Position numbers and translations under genes: made by a program
Shown: positions 44,625 to 52,817 of the stretch, piece by piece
How the letters are laid out: each line of letters begins with the position of its first letter
How positions within the stretch are numbered: position 1 is the first letter of the stretch
Origin: Nitrospiraceae bacterium
GTDB lineage: Bacteria; Nitrospirota; Nitrospiria; Nitrospirales; UBA2166
Reading direction: 5' to 3'
NCBI GenBank assembly: GCA_002726235.1
Contig: PBSN01000025.1
Coordinates: 1-64,000, forward strand
DNA length: 64,000 nt
Notes under the pieces: model-generated
The model's database searches: none
Told to the model about the DNA's origin: nothing
Seen by the model: only the letters and a program-made list of their open reading frames with translations

Positions 44625-45713
44625 ATGGGCGAACACACTTCCACAGACATCATGACGACAGGACGATTCTGGGCCAGCGCCGCCCTTACCTTAACAATTG
44701 CCCTCTTCCTAGCAGGACTCTTCTTCACTGTCATGCTGCCTTTTCTTGGTGCAGTTGTGTGGGCAGCAATTCTCGCCGATGCGCTATATCCTGTACACCG
44801 CCGTCTCACCGCATTGCTCAAAGGTCGAGATGGCTTGAGTGCCTTGCTAACCTGTCTAGGCATGATTCTTTTGATCATCATGCCCGCCGTGTATCTCGCA
44901 ATGCTCCTCGGCCAAGAATTACTTCGAGGTATCACGATTTTCCAAGAGGCTCTTCGGACAGGTTCATTCCCTTTGCTTGATTGGTTAAACCAGCAACCCC
45001 TTGCGCGAGAATTTGTATCTCGAGTTGAGGAATACTTTCACCAGACAGGAAAAGACGTTCGCACGGTCATCCTTGACAATGTCAGGCAAGTAGGCGGAAC
45101 GGCGGCGGCCATCGTTTCTGCAGCGGTAGGAAATATTGTAATGGGCACGCTGTCACTGGCAATTACGGTCGTCACTGTATTTTTCTTTTTGAGAGATGGA
45201 AAAGAACTCATGGGCTGGCTGTGTGAAGTGCTCCCATTTCACCAAGAACGCCAACGTCTACTCATGGAAAGGATGCACATGGTCGTGCGTGCAACGGTCT
45301 ATGGCGTTGGTATAGTTGCACTCACCGAAGGCCTGCTGGGAGGATTGGCCTTTTGGGCCCTAGGACTACCCACTCCAGTCTTGTGGGGTACGGTGATCAC
45401 CATCATGGCCTTTCTTCCCGTGTTGGGAGCATCAGTCGTGTGGGCACCTGCCGCCATCATGCTAGCCATGCAGGGCGCTTATCTCAAAGCGATTCTCCTC
45501 ACAGTCTGGGGAATCGTCGCAATAGGGTTCCTCGTTGACTACGTTCTTCGTACCCTACTCATCGGTCGCGGAGCGCAACTGCACGTACTCTTAGTCTTTT
45601 TCAGTGTGTTGGGAGGAATCGCAGCGTTTGGTCTTGTCGGCATCGTCGCTGGCCCATTGATCATGGCGACTGGCCTCGCCTTAATTGAATCGGCAAAATC
45701 CGATCCAGCCTAA
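44625..45713 (+). CDS. AI-2E family transporter
   Basis: 362 residues with about seven or eight membrane helices. The N-terminal pair (ALTLTIALFLAGLFFTVMLP, FLGAVVWAAILADALYPVHR) and the C-terminal VTVFFFLRDGKE and PVLWGTVITIMAFLPVLGAS blocks are typical of the AI-2E (PerM/TqsA-like) exporter family. Members differ widely in cargo, so no substrate is assigned. Its stop is 2 bases from the stop of the convergent SDR gene. The start could be the Met at codon 10. Confidence 0.88.
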   Translation: MGEHTSTDIMTTGRFWASAALTLTIALFLAGLFFTVMLPFLGAVVWAAILADALYPVHRRLTALLKGRDGLSALLTCLGMILLIIMPAVYLAMLLGQELLRGITIFQEALRTGSFPLLDWLNQQPLAREFVSRVEEYFHQTGKDVRTVILDNVRQVGGTAAAIVSAAVGNIVMGTLSLAITVVTVFFFLRDGKELMGWLCEVLPFHQERQRLLMERMHMVVRATVYGVGIVALTEGLLGGLAFWALGLPTPVLWGTVITIMAFLPVLGASVVWAPAAIMLAMQGAYLKAILLTVWGIVAIGFLVDYVLRTLLIGRGAQLHVLLVFFSVLGGIAAFGLVGIVAGPLIMATGLALIESAKSDPA

Positions 45714-45715
45714 CG

Positions 45716-46498
45716 TCAAGCGATTTGTGCCCTGAGCTTCCTCATTCGATGGGCTGCTGCACTTCGCAGCAAGGCCCGAGGAAGAAGTGACATGATGAGT
45801 GCATTGACTCGATTGATCGCCCCTGGAACACAAATAACTTTGTCTTTCTGAAGTGCACACAGTGATTCATCAACGACCAGTTTCGGATCCATCCAACTAG
45901 ATAGCTGATTGGTCGTGTCGATGCCTGCCTGTTCATGAAACTCAGTGCGTGTTCGGCTAGGGCATAGTGCCTGCACCTTCACTCCCGTCCCTTTGAGTTC
46001 CTCATGAATTGCTTCGGTGAAGCTCTTTACATATGCTTTGCTCGCGGAATAGGTCGCAAGAAAGGGCACCGGTAACAACGCCACAATTGATGATACATTG
46101 ATAATCGCACCCCGTTGCCTAACAACCATTCCATGAATCGCAGCATGGGTCAGTCGCATCAAGGCGAGAATATTAAGCCGAATTTCTTCATCTTCAATAT
46201 CAAGATCGAGATCGCCGTAGGCTCCAATCTTTCCAAATCCAGCATTATTCACCAGCAATTCAATGCTGGAATCTTCATGGATTTTTTGCTCGACCGCCTT
46301 GAGATCAGATGAATTCGTTAAATCGGCTGGTAAGACATCAATCGCTACGCCGCATGTATCCCTGAGAACACTTGCAAGTGCTTCAAGTCTCTCACGCCGT
46401 CTAGCGACCAAAACCACATCATAGCCATCATTGGCCAGGCGCTCTGCAAACGCCTGGCCAATGCCTGATGATGCTCCCGTAATCACAGCACGCTTCAT
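45716..46498 (-). CDS. Short-chain dehydrogenase/reductase
   Basis: 260 residues, classical SDR. NAD(P)-binding TGASSGIGQAFAERL at residues 7-21 and LVARRRERLEAL after strand 2 (favours NADPH), NNAGFG, and the catalytic Ser...YSASKAYV. The substrate cannot be inferred. It is a single gene on the minus strand, convergent with the AI-2E transporter gene. Confidence 0.9.
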   Translation of the reverse strand: MKRAVITGASSGIGQAFAERLANDGYDVVLVARRRERLEALASVLRDTCGVAIDVLPADLTNSSDLKAVEQKIHEDSSIELLVNNAGFGKIGAYGDLDLDIEDEEIRLNILALMRLTHAAIHGMVVRQRGAIINVSSIVALLPVPFLATYSASKAYVKSFTEAIHEELKGTGVKVQALCPSRTRTEFHEQAGIDTTNQLSSWMDPKLVVDESLCALQKDKVICVPGAINRVNALIMSLLPRALLRSAAAHRMRKLRAQIA

Positions 46499-46765
46499 CT
46501 CTCAGCACACCTTGAACTCACACAGGGAATCATCCCACACACTTCTCGCAAAGCGACGTATCTGATATTTACTAAACAGGATTGTTGTCCAGAGAAAATT
46601 GATGTGAACATTCCATTTCCTCACAGCAGATCAATATGCGTAGAAACCGACGTCTCATCATGACAGCATGGCGGTTCCACGACAAACATTTTTTCGACAA
46701 CTACCCTCCTCGAATTTCCCTCTTCTCTAGAAAACATTTGACGCCAGATCACATTATGCAGTAAA

Positions 46766-46780
46766 TAGTAATTATTACTA
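46766..46780. promoter_or_regulatory. PerR/Fur-type operator
   Basis: TAGTAATTATTACTA, a perfect 7-1-7 inverted repeat, 14 bases before the PerR-like gene start. It agrees with the Bacillus Per box (TTATAATNATTATAA) at 11 of 14 defined positions. A TTGACG hexamer lies at 46738-46743, so the operator would overlap the -10 region (TAAATA at 46762-46767 with an 18-bp spacer). This arrangement fits repression of perR and, by read-through, ahpC. Confidence 0.65.
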
Positions 46781-46794
46781 AATTGAGAATTTAA

Positions 46795-47247
46795 ATGACT
46801 ATTGCCGCCATCCAAAAACTATTTCGCGAAAAACGTCTTAAGGTAACACCACAACGCTGTGCTATTTATAACATGATGATACATACGCAATCTCACCCGA
46901 CAGCTGAAGAAATTATCTCTCACGTGAAGCAGGCACTTCCAATGATTTCACTAAATACCGTCTACTACACGCTCAACGTCTTTGAAACTGCTGGCCTCAT
47001 CATGTCTATTAACAACACACATACCCGTTATGACACCAACCTTGAACCACATCACCATTTAATTTGTGTCTCCTGCCGAAAGATCGAGGACGTGTTTGAC
47101 GATGCCCTAAACCAACTACATCTTTCCCAGAAGTCTGACTTTGAAATTAGAGGCTATCGAGTAGAATTTTACGGGCACTGCCTCAACTGCCAAAAGCCTG
47201 GAACTTCAATACGTAGAAATAAGCGACTAGCGATCACGCACCTGTAA
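46795..47247 (+). CDS. perR: Fur-family peroxide regulator, PerR-like
   Basis: 150 residues. A winged helix (LKVTPQRCAIYNMMIHTQSH, ISLNTVYYTLNVFETAGLI) is followed by a dimerisation domain with the structural zinc site C91-x2-C94 and C129-x2-C132. The regulatory metal ligands line up with PerR: H34, D80 in TRYDTNLEPHHH, H86-H88, and D99 in CRKIEDVF, where Fur has Glu. In PerR, Fe2+ bound here catalyses histidine oxidation by peroxide and releases DNA. The adjacent ahpC-type gene and upstream palindrome support this role. Confidence 0.85.
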   Translation: MTIAAIQKLFREKRLKVTPQRCAIYNMMIHTQSHPTAEEIISHVKQALPMISLNTVYYTLNVFETAGLIMSINNTHTRYDTNLEPHHHLICVSCRKIEDVFDDALNQLHLSQKSDFEIRGYRVEFYGHCLNCQKPGTSIRRNKRLAITHL

Positions 47248-47275
47248 CTTTAAACACAAGAAGGAGATTGAGCTG

Positions 47276-47920
47276 ATGAGCGATGATTACACGGACATTG
47301 ATGATTGTTGTACAAATTTTGCAGGTGTATTAGTGACAAAAGAAGCTCCTGATTTTGTGGCACCAACCGTCATGTCTGATGGTACCGTAAAAGAGGATTT
47401 TAGACTCTCTGACTTGAAGGGAAAATACGTAGTGCTCTTCTTCTGGCCTCTTGACTTCACCTTCGTATGTCCTACGGAAATAATCGCCCATGACCATCGC
47501 ATTGATGAGTTCAAAAAACGCGGTGTTGAAGTCGTGGGAGTGTCCATCGATTCGCAGTTCACTCATTGCGCATGGCGGAACACGCCTCCAGAGAAAGGGG
47601 GCATTGGTCAAGTCCGGTTTCCGATGGTGGCCGACGTGAAACACACTATCGCCCAAGCATATGGTGTCGAGCACCCAGCAGGCGTTGCTCTTCGAGCGTC
47701 ATTTCTTATTGACAAGGCTGGCATCGTACAACATCAGGTTGTGAACAATCTTCCCCTTGGAAGAAACGTTGATGAGATGCTACGGATTGTTGATGCGTTG
47801 CAGTTCACCGAAAAACACGGGGAAGTATGCCCTGCTGGATGGAACAAAGACAAAGAGGGTATGAAGGCAACAGCAGAGGGCGTCGCAAAGTATCTCATTG
47901 CACACTCAAAAGATCTTTGA
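47276..47920 (+). CDS. ahpC: Typical 2-Cys peroxiredoxin (AhpC/Prx1)
   Basis: 214 residues. Peroxidatic cysteine C65 in WPLDFTFVCPTEIIAHDHRI, resolving cysteine C185 in GEVCPAGWN, and SIDSQFTHCAWRNTPPEKGG. An extra N-terminal stretch with a CC pair (C11, C12) precedes the usual start KEAPDFVAPT. It reduces H2O2 and organic peroxides with a thiol donor. A strong AAGGAG site precedes the ATG, 28 bases after perR, so the two form a peroxide-response operon. No ahpF is nearby; thioredoxin is the probable reductant. Confidence 0.95.
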   Translation: MSDDYTDIDDCCTNFAGVLVTKEAPDFVAPTVMSDGTVKEDFRLSDLKGKYVVLFFWPLDFTFVCPTEIIAHDHRIDEFKKRGVEVVGVSIDSQFTHCAWRNTPPEKGGIGQVRFPMVADVKHTIAQAYGVEHPAGVALRASFLIDKAGIVQHQVVNNLPLGRNVDEMLRIVDALQFTEKHGEVCPAGWNKDKEGMKATAEGVAKYLIAHSKDL

Positions 47921-47980
47921 TTTGGAAAATCCAAATAATAGCCCATCGCAAAATACCAGGGACTAGCAGAATTTAATAAT

Positions 47981-49309
47981 ATGTCTGAACCTCGACTTCT
48001 TAAATATCGCCACTCCCCTTCTTGGGATATCGATGCCTATGTCAAGAATGGGGGGTACCAGGCCCTACAAACCTGTGTCACTACACTCACCCAGAATGAG
48101 ATCATCACACAGGTGAAACAGGCCGGGCTTCGAGGCCGCGGAGGGGCGGCATTCCCCACTTGGCTTAAATTCGACAAAGTCCTGAACCACGAGACAACTG
48201 AACATCATTTCGTCTGCAACGCCGGCGAACACGAGCCAGGAACGTTCAAAGACCGGCATCTTCTTCGTACCAATCCACACCAAATCATCGAGGGGTGCGC
48301 CATTGCAGCATACGCGGTAAATGCGACAACGGCATCAGTCTATATCAACAACGACTATGCCGAGGAAATTGGCATTTTCAGAAAAGCATTGGCACTAGCC
48401 AAGGACGGTGGGTATCTGAGAAGGACAGTGTTCGGAAGTGATGCTGATTTGAACATCGAAGTCTTCGTTGGAGCAGGAAGTTACGTAGCCGGCGAGGAAA
48501 CGGCAATGCTGGAATCGATGCAAGGCCGCCCGGCCATACCGCGACAGAAACCGCCATTCTACCCAACAGAATTTGGTCTACACGGAAAACCTACTTTGGT
48601 AAACAACGTAGAAACCATTTCGAATCTTCCTCATATTATTCAACACGGAGCTGCGTGGTTCTCAAGCGTTGGAACGGCAAAAAACCCCGGCACGATGTTG
48701 TTCTCACTCAGCGGAGCGGTGAATCGCCCTGGAGTGTATGAACTATCTTTGGGCACACCCCTAAAAACGCTCATTGATGAGTATGGCAACGGCATCCCCG
48801 GTGGCCACGAGGTCAAAGCGGTCTTTCCGGGCGGACCGTCGTTTGCGATGTTACCCGGCACACAACTGGACGTGCCACTCGACACTGAAGCACTCAAGCA
48901 AGCTGGATCGGGCTTAGGTTCAGCAGGCGTAATCGTGATTGATGATCAGACCTGCATGATTGATACGATGTTACATTTTATGCGCTTTTTTCAGAGAGAA
49001 AGCTGTGGGCAATGTCCGCCCTGCCGCCTAGGAACGATTAATCTCAAATCGGGCATCCACAAAATTCATTCTGGAAAAGGCAGTGAACGCGATATCGACA
49101 CCTTAATTGAACTCTGCAGATTTGCAAAGGGACAAGGGTATTGTACATTGGTCACGGGAGCAAGCGTTCTGCTGGAAAGTAGCATTCGCTATTTTCGAAA
49201 TGAATATGAAGCCCATATCCATGGGGCACCATGTACCCTTCGCCCCTACTCGCCAGCCACCTCGCACGCTGTTGAAATTGTTGACCAAGCGCAGACCGGC
49301 ACAGCATAA
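47981..49309 (+). CDS. NuoF-like NADH-binding flavoprotein
   Basis: 442 residues, the length of NuoF. FMN-binding GLRGRGGAAFPTWLKFDKV, the nucleotide loop VGAGSYVAGEETAMLESMQG, a SLBB-like segment and the N3-type [4Fe-4S] cysteines C342, C345, C348 and C388 (ESCGQCPPCRLG). The usual CNADEGEPGTFKDR reads CNAGEHEPGTFKDR. No nuoE or nuoG is adjacent; instead a ferredoxin follows 5 bases later and an A-type Fe-S carrier after that. It may be the NADH subunit of complex I encoded away from the rest, or part of a small NADH-ferredoxin system; I cannot tell which. Confidence 0.85.
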   Translation: MSEPRLLKYRHSPSWDIDAYVKNGGYQALQTCVTTLTQNEIITQVKQAGLRGRGGAAFPTWLKFDKVLNHETTEHHFVCNAGEHEPGTFKDRHLLRTNPHQIIEGCAIAAYAVNATTASVYINNDYAEEIGIFRKALALAKDGGYLRRTVFGSDADLNIEVFVGAGSYVAGEETAMLESMQGRPAIPRQKPPFYPTEFGLHGKPTLVNNVETISNLPHIIQHGAAWFSSVGTAKNPGTMLFSLSGAVNRPGVYELSLGTPLKTLIDEYGNGIPGGHEVKAVFPGGPSFAMLPGTQLDVPLDTEALKQAGSGLGSAGVIVIDDQTCMIDTMLHFMRFFQRESCGQCPPCRLGTINLKSGIHKIHSGKGSERDIDTLIELCRFAKGQGYCTLVTGASVLLESSIRYFRNEYEAHIHGAPCTLRPYSPATSHAVEIVDQAQTGTA

Positions 49310-49314
49310 GTGTT

Positions 49315-49626
49315 ATGATGCCACACATTGAATTTGTTCATCCCAACGGCACATCCGGCGAAGTCGAGATGAACATCACGCTTTTGGAAGCAGCTCAACA
49401 ACTCGGATTTCCTCTCAAACACGAATGTGGTGGAAGTGCAGCATGTTCCACATGCCGCGTCGAGGTCAAAGAAGGGGCAGAAAACCTTAATGAGATTGGT
49501 TTCGATGAGCAAGACCTTCTCGACCGTGAGGAAATCGGTGAACCGTGGCGGCTGGGGTGCCAAGCGCGGCTCCTTGGTGATGTGAAAGTCTGTGTCCCAA
49601 GCCATGCGGAGAGCCATATCAGCTAA
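49315..49626 (+). CDS. [2Fe-2S] ferredoxin, adrenodoxin type
   Basis: 103 residues with cluster ligands C38-x5-C44-x2-C47 and C82 (HECGGSAACSTCRVEV; RLGCQARL). The C-x5-C-x2-C spacing is that of the adrenodoxin/ISC ferredoxin group rather than the plant type (x4). Such proteins supply electrons for Fe-S assembly or to oxygenases. It begins 5 bases after the NuoF-like gene, so the two are co-translated and the flavoprotein could reduce it. The first or second ATG may be used. Confidence 0.92.
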   Translation: MMPHIEFVHPNGTSGEVEMNITLLEAAQQLGFPLKHECGGSAACSTCRVEVKEGAENLNEIGFDEQDLLDREEIGEPWRLGCQARLLGDVKVCVPSHAESHIS

Positions 49627-49722
49627 TCTCTACCCAAAAACTCACATGATGATTCCCAATATGATATCCTTAACAGCTACGGTGCTGTTGCAGTCTTTAA
49701 TGCATGGCAAGGAGAAAAAACC

Positions 49723-50043
49723 ATGGTTACCGTCACTGAAAAAGCCGAACACAAAATTAAGGAATTGATGAATGAAGAAGAAGACATGATTGGCCTTCGC
49801 GTGTACGTCAAAGGGGGAGGATGCCACGGATTCTCATACGGAATGTCATTTGAGTCTGAGCCCACTGATGAGGACAATATTTTCGAGAAAGCCGGCGTCA
49901 AAGTCATCATCGATCCTCAGAGTTCCCCATTGCTTTTAGGATGTGAGATCGACTATGTTGACAGCCTTCAAGGCTCAGGGTTTTCGGTCAAGAACCCTCA
50001 GGCAAAAACTACCTGTGGATGTGGGTCGTCATTCGGCGTCTAA
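49723..50043 (+). CDS. A-type iron-sulfur carrier (ErpA/IscA family)
   Basis: 106 residues of the HesB/IscA/ErpA fold with the three conserved cysteines: C34 in KGGGCHGFSYGMSFE and C98, C100 in TTCGCGSSFGV. It delivers Fe-S clusters to apoproteins. A strong AAGGAG site precedes the ATG. Placement 96 bases after the ferredoxin gene suggests it helps mature Fe-S proteins, perhaps the two just upstream. ErpA and IscA cannot be separated by eye. Confidence 0.92.
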   Translation: MVTVTEKAEHKIKELMNEEEDMIGLRVYVKGGGCHGFSYGMSFESEPTDEDNIFEKAGVKVIIDPQSSPLLLGCEIDYVDSLQGSGFSVKNPQAKTTCGCGSSFGV

Positions 50044-50140
50044 CCGTTAACGAATACCTAACCCTGCTAAGGACAGCGTTCCCACCCCCTGACTGACGAC
50101 AGTCGGCCGGTGGCCTTTTACTTCTTGTACGAGCACACGA

Positions 50141-51001
50141 ATGAGTAATGTTTTCCTGACAAAACGGGTCGAGTTCTGCGCATCACACCGCTATTACCAG
50201 CCACACTGGTCTGACGAGCAGAATCTGATCACCTTTGGCCACGCGTACAAGCTACATGGACATGGCCATAACTATCTTCTTGAAGTAAGCGTTGGCGGCC
50301 CTGTCAACGCAGTGACGGGAATGGTACTCAACATGTACGATCTCAAGCACATTCTCGAAATCGTTCTCTCTGAATTCGACCACAAGGATCTCGATAGAGA
50401 TACGCCGTATTTCACAACAACAATCGCGACACCCGAAAACCTTGCATTGGTCCTTAGCAAACGGATTGCATCACACCTACAATGGGCGTATCTTGAGCGG
50501 GTTCGCCTCTTTGAAGATGAGGATCTCTATGTCGATTATCCTAACAATAACGGACGTCAGATGAATACCGTTTTCCTCACGCGGCGCTATCATTTTTCAG
50601 CCGCTCATCGGCTTCACACTGATCGCCTTTCACCAGAGAAAAATAAAGAAATTTTTGGGAAGTGCAACAACCCAAATGGACACGGACATAACTACACCAT
50701 TGAAATAACCATTTGCGGCCAACCTCACCAAGATACGGGAACCATTTACAATCTTCCGCACCTCGACCAAGTGGTGAATGATACGATTGTGAAGCGCTTT
50801 GACCATCAACATATCAACTATGATCCCGCGTTCCGTGATACCACCACGACCGGTGAGAACCTCTTGGTGCTGATGTGGGACCTTCTCTCCAAAGAGATCC
50901 CTGTTGAAACGTTATACAAAGTTGGCCTCATCGAAACCAGGGACAACTATTTCGAATATTATGGGCAAATCCCCACCCAGTCGGCTACCTCAGCATCCTA
51001 G
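50141..51001 (+). CDS. Tandem 6-pyruvoyl-tetrahydropterin synthase/QueD-like protein
   Basis: 286 residues made of two PTPS domains of ~140 residues, both beginning VFLT(K/R)R. Each has the zinc histidines (domain 1: H16, HGHGH at 39-43; domain 2: H156, HGHGH counterpart at 181-183) and an FDH(K/Q) motif. Domain 2 keeps the catalytic cysteine C175 in FGKCNNPNGHGHNY. Domain 1 reads FGHAYKLHGHGHNY, with Ala35 in place of that Cys, so it is probably non-catalytic or altered. The stop abuts the folE start with no gap, linking it to GTP-derived dihydroneopterin triphosphate: tetrahydropterin or queuosine-precursor synthesis. Confidence 0.9.
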   Translation: MSNVFLTKRVEFCASHRYYQPHWSDEQNLITFGHAYKLHGHGHNYLLEVSVGGPVNAVTGMVLNMYDLKHILEIVLSEFDHKDLDRDTPYFTTTIATPENLALVLSKRIASHLQWAYLERVRLFEDEDLYVDYPNNNGRQMNTVFLTRRYHFSAAHRLHTDRLSPEKNKEIFGKCNNPNGHGHNYTIEITICGQPHQDTGTIYNLPHLDQVVNDTIVKRFDHQHINYDPAFRDTTTTGENLLVLMWDLLSKEIPVETLYKVGLIETRDNYFEYYGQIPTQSATSAS

Positions 51002-51610
51002 ATGTCATCACTCATGGATTCTCTAACGCAAATCACCCTTGACATTCGAACATTAGTTGAGCATTTGCTCATTTCGGTGGGGGAAAACCCCTCCCGCGAG
51101 GGGTTAAAAAAGACCCCGGAACGAGTAGAGAAAGCGTTCCAATTTATGACCAAAGGCTATCAGGAGGACGTCGACGACGTTCTGAACAAAGCCTTATTCC
51201 CAATTGATTACGATGAAATGGTAATCGTCAAAGATATTGATTTCTACAGCCTGTGCGAGCATCATCTTCTCCCGTTTTTTGGGAAATGTCATGTCGCCTA
51301 CATTCCCAACGGAAAAATTGTCGGACTGAGCAAGATTCCTCGGCTTGTTGAGGTCTTCAGCCGCCGGCTACAGGTTCAAGAACGCCTCACCGTGCAAATT
51401 GCTGAAGCCCTAGAAACGCGCCTTCAGCCTCAAGGAGTTGCGGTTGTCGTCGAAGGATTCCACCTCTGCATGATGATGCGAGGAGTACAAAAACAGAATG
51501 CGTACGCCACCACAAGTTCAATGCTTGGGGAATTTCGCAATCAGCAAAAAACACGCGAGGAGTTCTTGCAACTTCTGCGGCACAACGTTCGCCGAGATGT
51601 CAGAGAATAG
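51002..51610 (+). CDS. folE: GTP cyclohydrolase I
   Basis: 202 residues of the type IA enzyme. Zinc ligands are in [20 protein letters not shown] and [34 protein letters not shown] is the conserved core. It converts GTP to dihydroneopterin triphosphate, the entry to folate, tetrahydropterin and queuosine pathways. It follows the tandem PTPS gene with zero spacing, so the two are almost certainly translated together. Confidence 0.97.
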   Translation: MSSLMDSLTQITLDIRTLVEHLLISVGENPSREGLKKTPERVEKAFQFMTKGYQEDVDDVLNKALFPIDYDEMVIVKDIDFYSLCEHHLLPFFGKCHVAYIPNGKIVGLSKIPRLVEVFSRRLQVQERLTVQIAEALETRLQPQGVAVVVEGFHLCMMMRGVQKQNAYATTSSMLGEFRNQQKTREEFLQLLRHNVRRDVRE

Positions 51611-51681
51611 CCGTCGAAGCTTTTTCGCAGACGGGACTGACAGTGACAGCCATCACTTTCAGCCCATGTCAGGAGACAATT

Positions 51682-52332
51682 GTGCGCCCATTTGATGCTG
51701 AGGCACAGCGGCTAAAAGACCGCCTTCTTTCCATGGGGGAACTCGTGGAGAAGCAAATTGTCCACGCAAAACACGCATTGCTAGAATCAGACAAAGCGCT
51801 TGCCAATAAAATTATTGCAAACGACCACAAGGTCAATGCGATGGATGTCGAAATTGATGAGGCTGCTCTTCAACTTTTAGCACTTCATAATCCAACTGCA
51901 CGTGATCTCCGATCAATCACCACGGCGATGAAAATAGCGACGGAACTCGAACGCATAAGCGACCTCGCAGAAAATATTTGCGAACGTGTCATCGAACTAG
52001 CCGATGAACCCAAACTGAAACCATATACTGATATTAGCCAGATGGCAGAGTCATCAATTCATATGGTAAAAGGCTCCCTCCAATCCTTTGTCAATGAAGA
52101 TTCGACACTCGCGCGGCAAGTGTGCGACAACGACGACCTCGTCGACAATCTGACAGAACAAGTCTTCAGGGAACTACTCTCATTTATGCTAGAAGAACCC
52201 AAAAGCATCACACGCGGAATTCGCGTCATGTTTGTGGCCAAGTATATTGAACGCATTGCGGACCATGCAACGAACATTGCGGAATTGGTTGTATATCTTG
52301 TTGAAGGGAAAATTATTCGTCATACAACGTAA
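51682..52332 (+). CDS. phoU: Phosphate-specific transport regulator PhoU
   Basis: About 216 residues, two repeats of the PhoU three-helix bundle (FDAEAQRLKDRLLSMGELVE; RDLRSITTAMKIATELERIS; second repeat RVMFVAKYIERIADHATNIA). PhoU adjusts PstSCAB and PhoR signalling in response to phosphate. I use the GTG at 51682, which has AGGAG 6 bases upstream and gives a family-type RPFDAEAQ start; a GTG 13 codons earlier is less convincing. No pst genes are adjacent; neighbours are folE and rplI. Confidence 0.92.
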   Translation: MRPFDAEAQRLKDRLLSMGELVEKQIVHAKHALLESDKALANKIIANDHKVNAMDVEIDEAALQLLALHNPTARDLRSITTAMKIATELERISDLAENICERVIELADEPKLKPYTDISQMAESSIHMVKGSLQSFVNEDSTLARQVCDNDDLVDNLTEQVFRELLSFMLEEPKSITRGIRVMFVAKYIERIADHATNIAELVVYLVEGKIIRHTT

Positions 52333-52351
52333 TGTAATACGGAGAGATAAC

Positions 52352-52807
52352 ATGAAAATTATTCTTCAGGAAGAGGTTGAGAACGTCGGACACATCGGTG
52401 ACATGATTGATGTCTCGAAAGGATTCGCGAGAAACTTTCTCTTGCCCAAAGGAAAAGCGATTGAGGCCACAACTCGCAACCTCAAACAACTTGAACATGC
52501 CAAACGCATGGTGGCAGATAAGGCAAAAAAAGCGAAGGGAGAGAGCGAATCATTCGCCAGAAAATTAGTTGAAACGCCAGTCACTATCACCGTTGCGGCA
52601 GGTCCAGACGGAAAACTTTTTGGATCAGTGTCCGGAAAAGATATTACGGATGCCCTTGCCAAACAGGGCATCGAATTGGATAAACGAAAAATTACCATGG
52701 AGCATCCGCTCAAGGAATTGGGAAGTTTCGTTCTCCCAGTGAAATTGCCCAATGATGTGATGGCCTCATTAACCGTCAACGTCGTCCCAGAAACGCCTGA
52801 GGACTAA
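52352..52807 (+). CDS. rplI: 50S ribosomal protein L9
   Basis: 151 residues: N-terminal domain [20 protein letters not shown] and [17 protein letters not shown], a connecting helix rich in Lys/Ala, and a C-terminal domain with [26 protein letters not shown] site precedes the ATG. In many bacteria rplI follows rpsF, ssb and rpsR; here it lies between phoU and glyA, so the usual cluster is split. Confidence 0.97.
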   Translation: MKIILQEEVENVGHIGDMIDVSKGFARNFLLPKGKAIEATTRNLKQLEHAKRMVADKAKKAKGESESFARKLVETPVTITVAAGPDGKLFGSVSGKDITDALAKQGIELDKRKITMEHPLKELGSFVLPVKLPNDVMASLTVNVVPETPED

Positions 52808-52817
52808 CGGATACATT

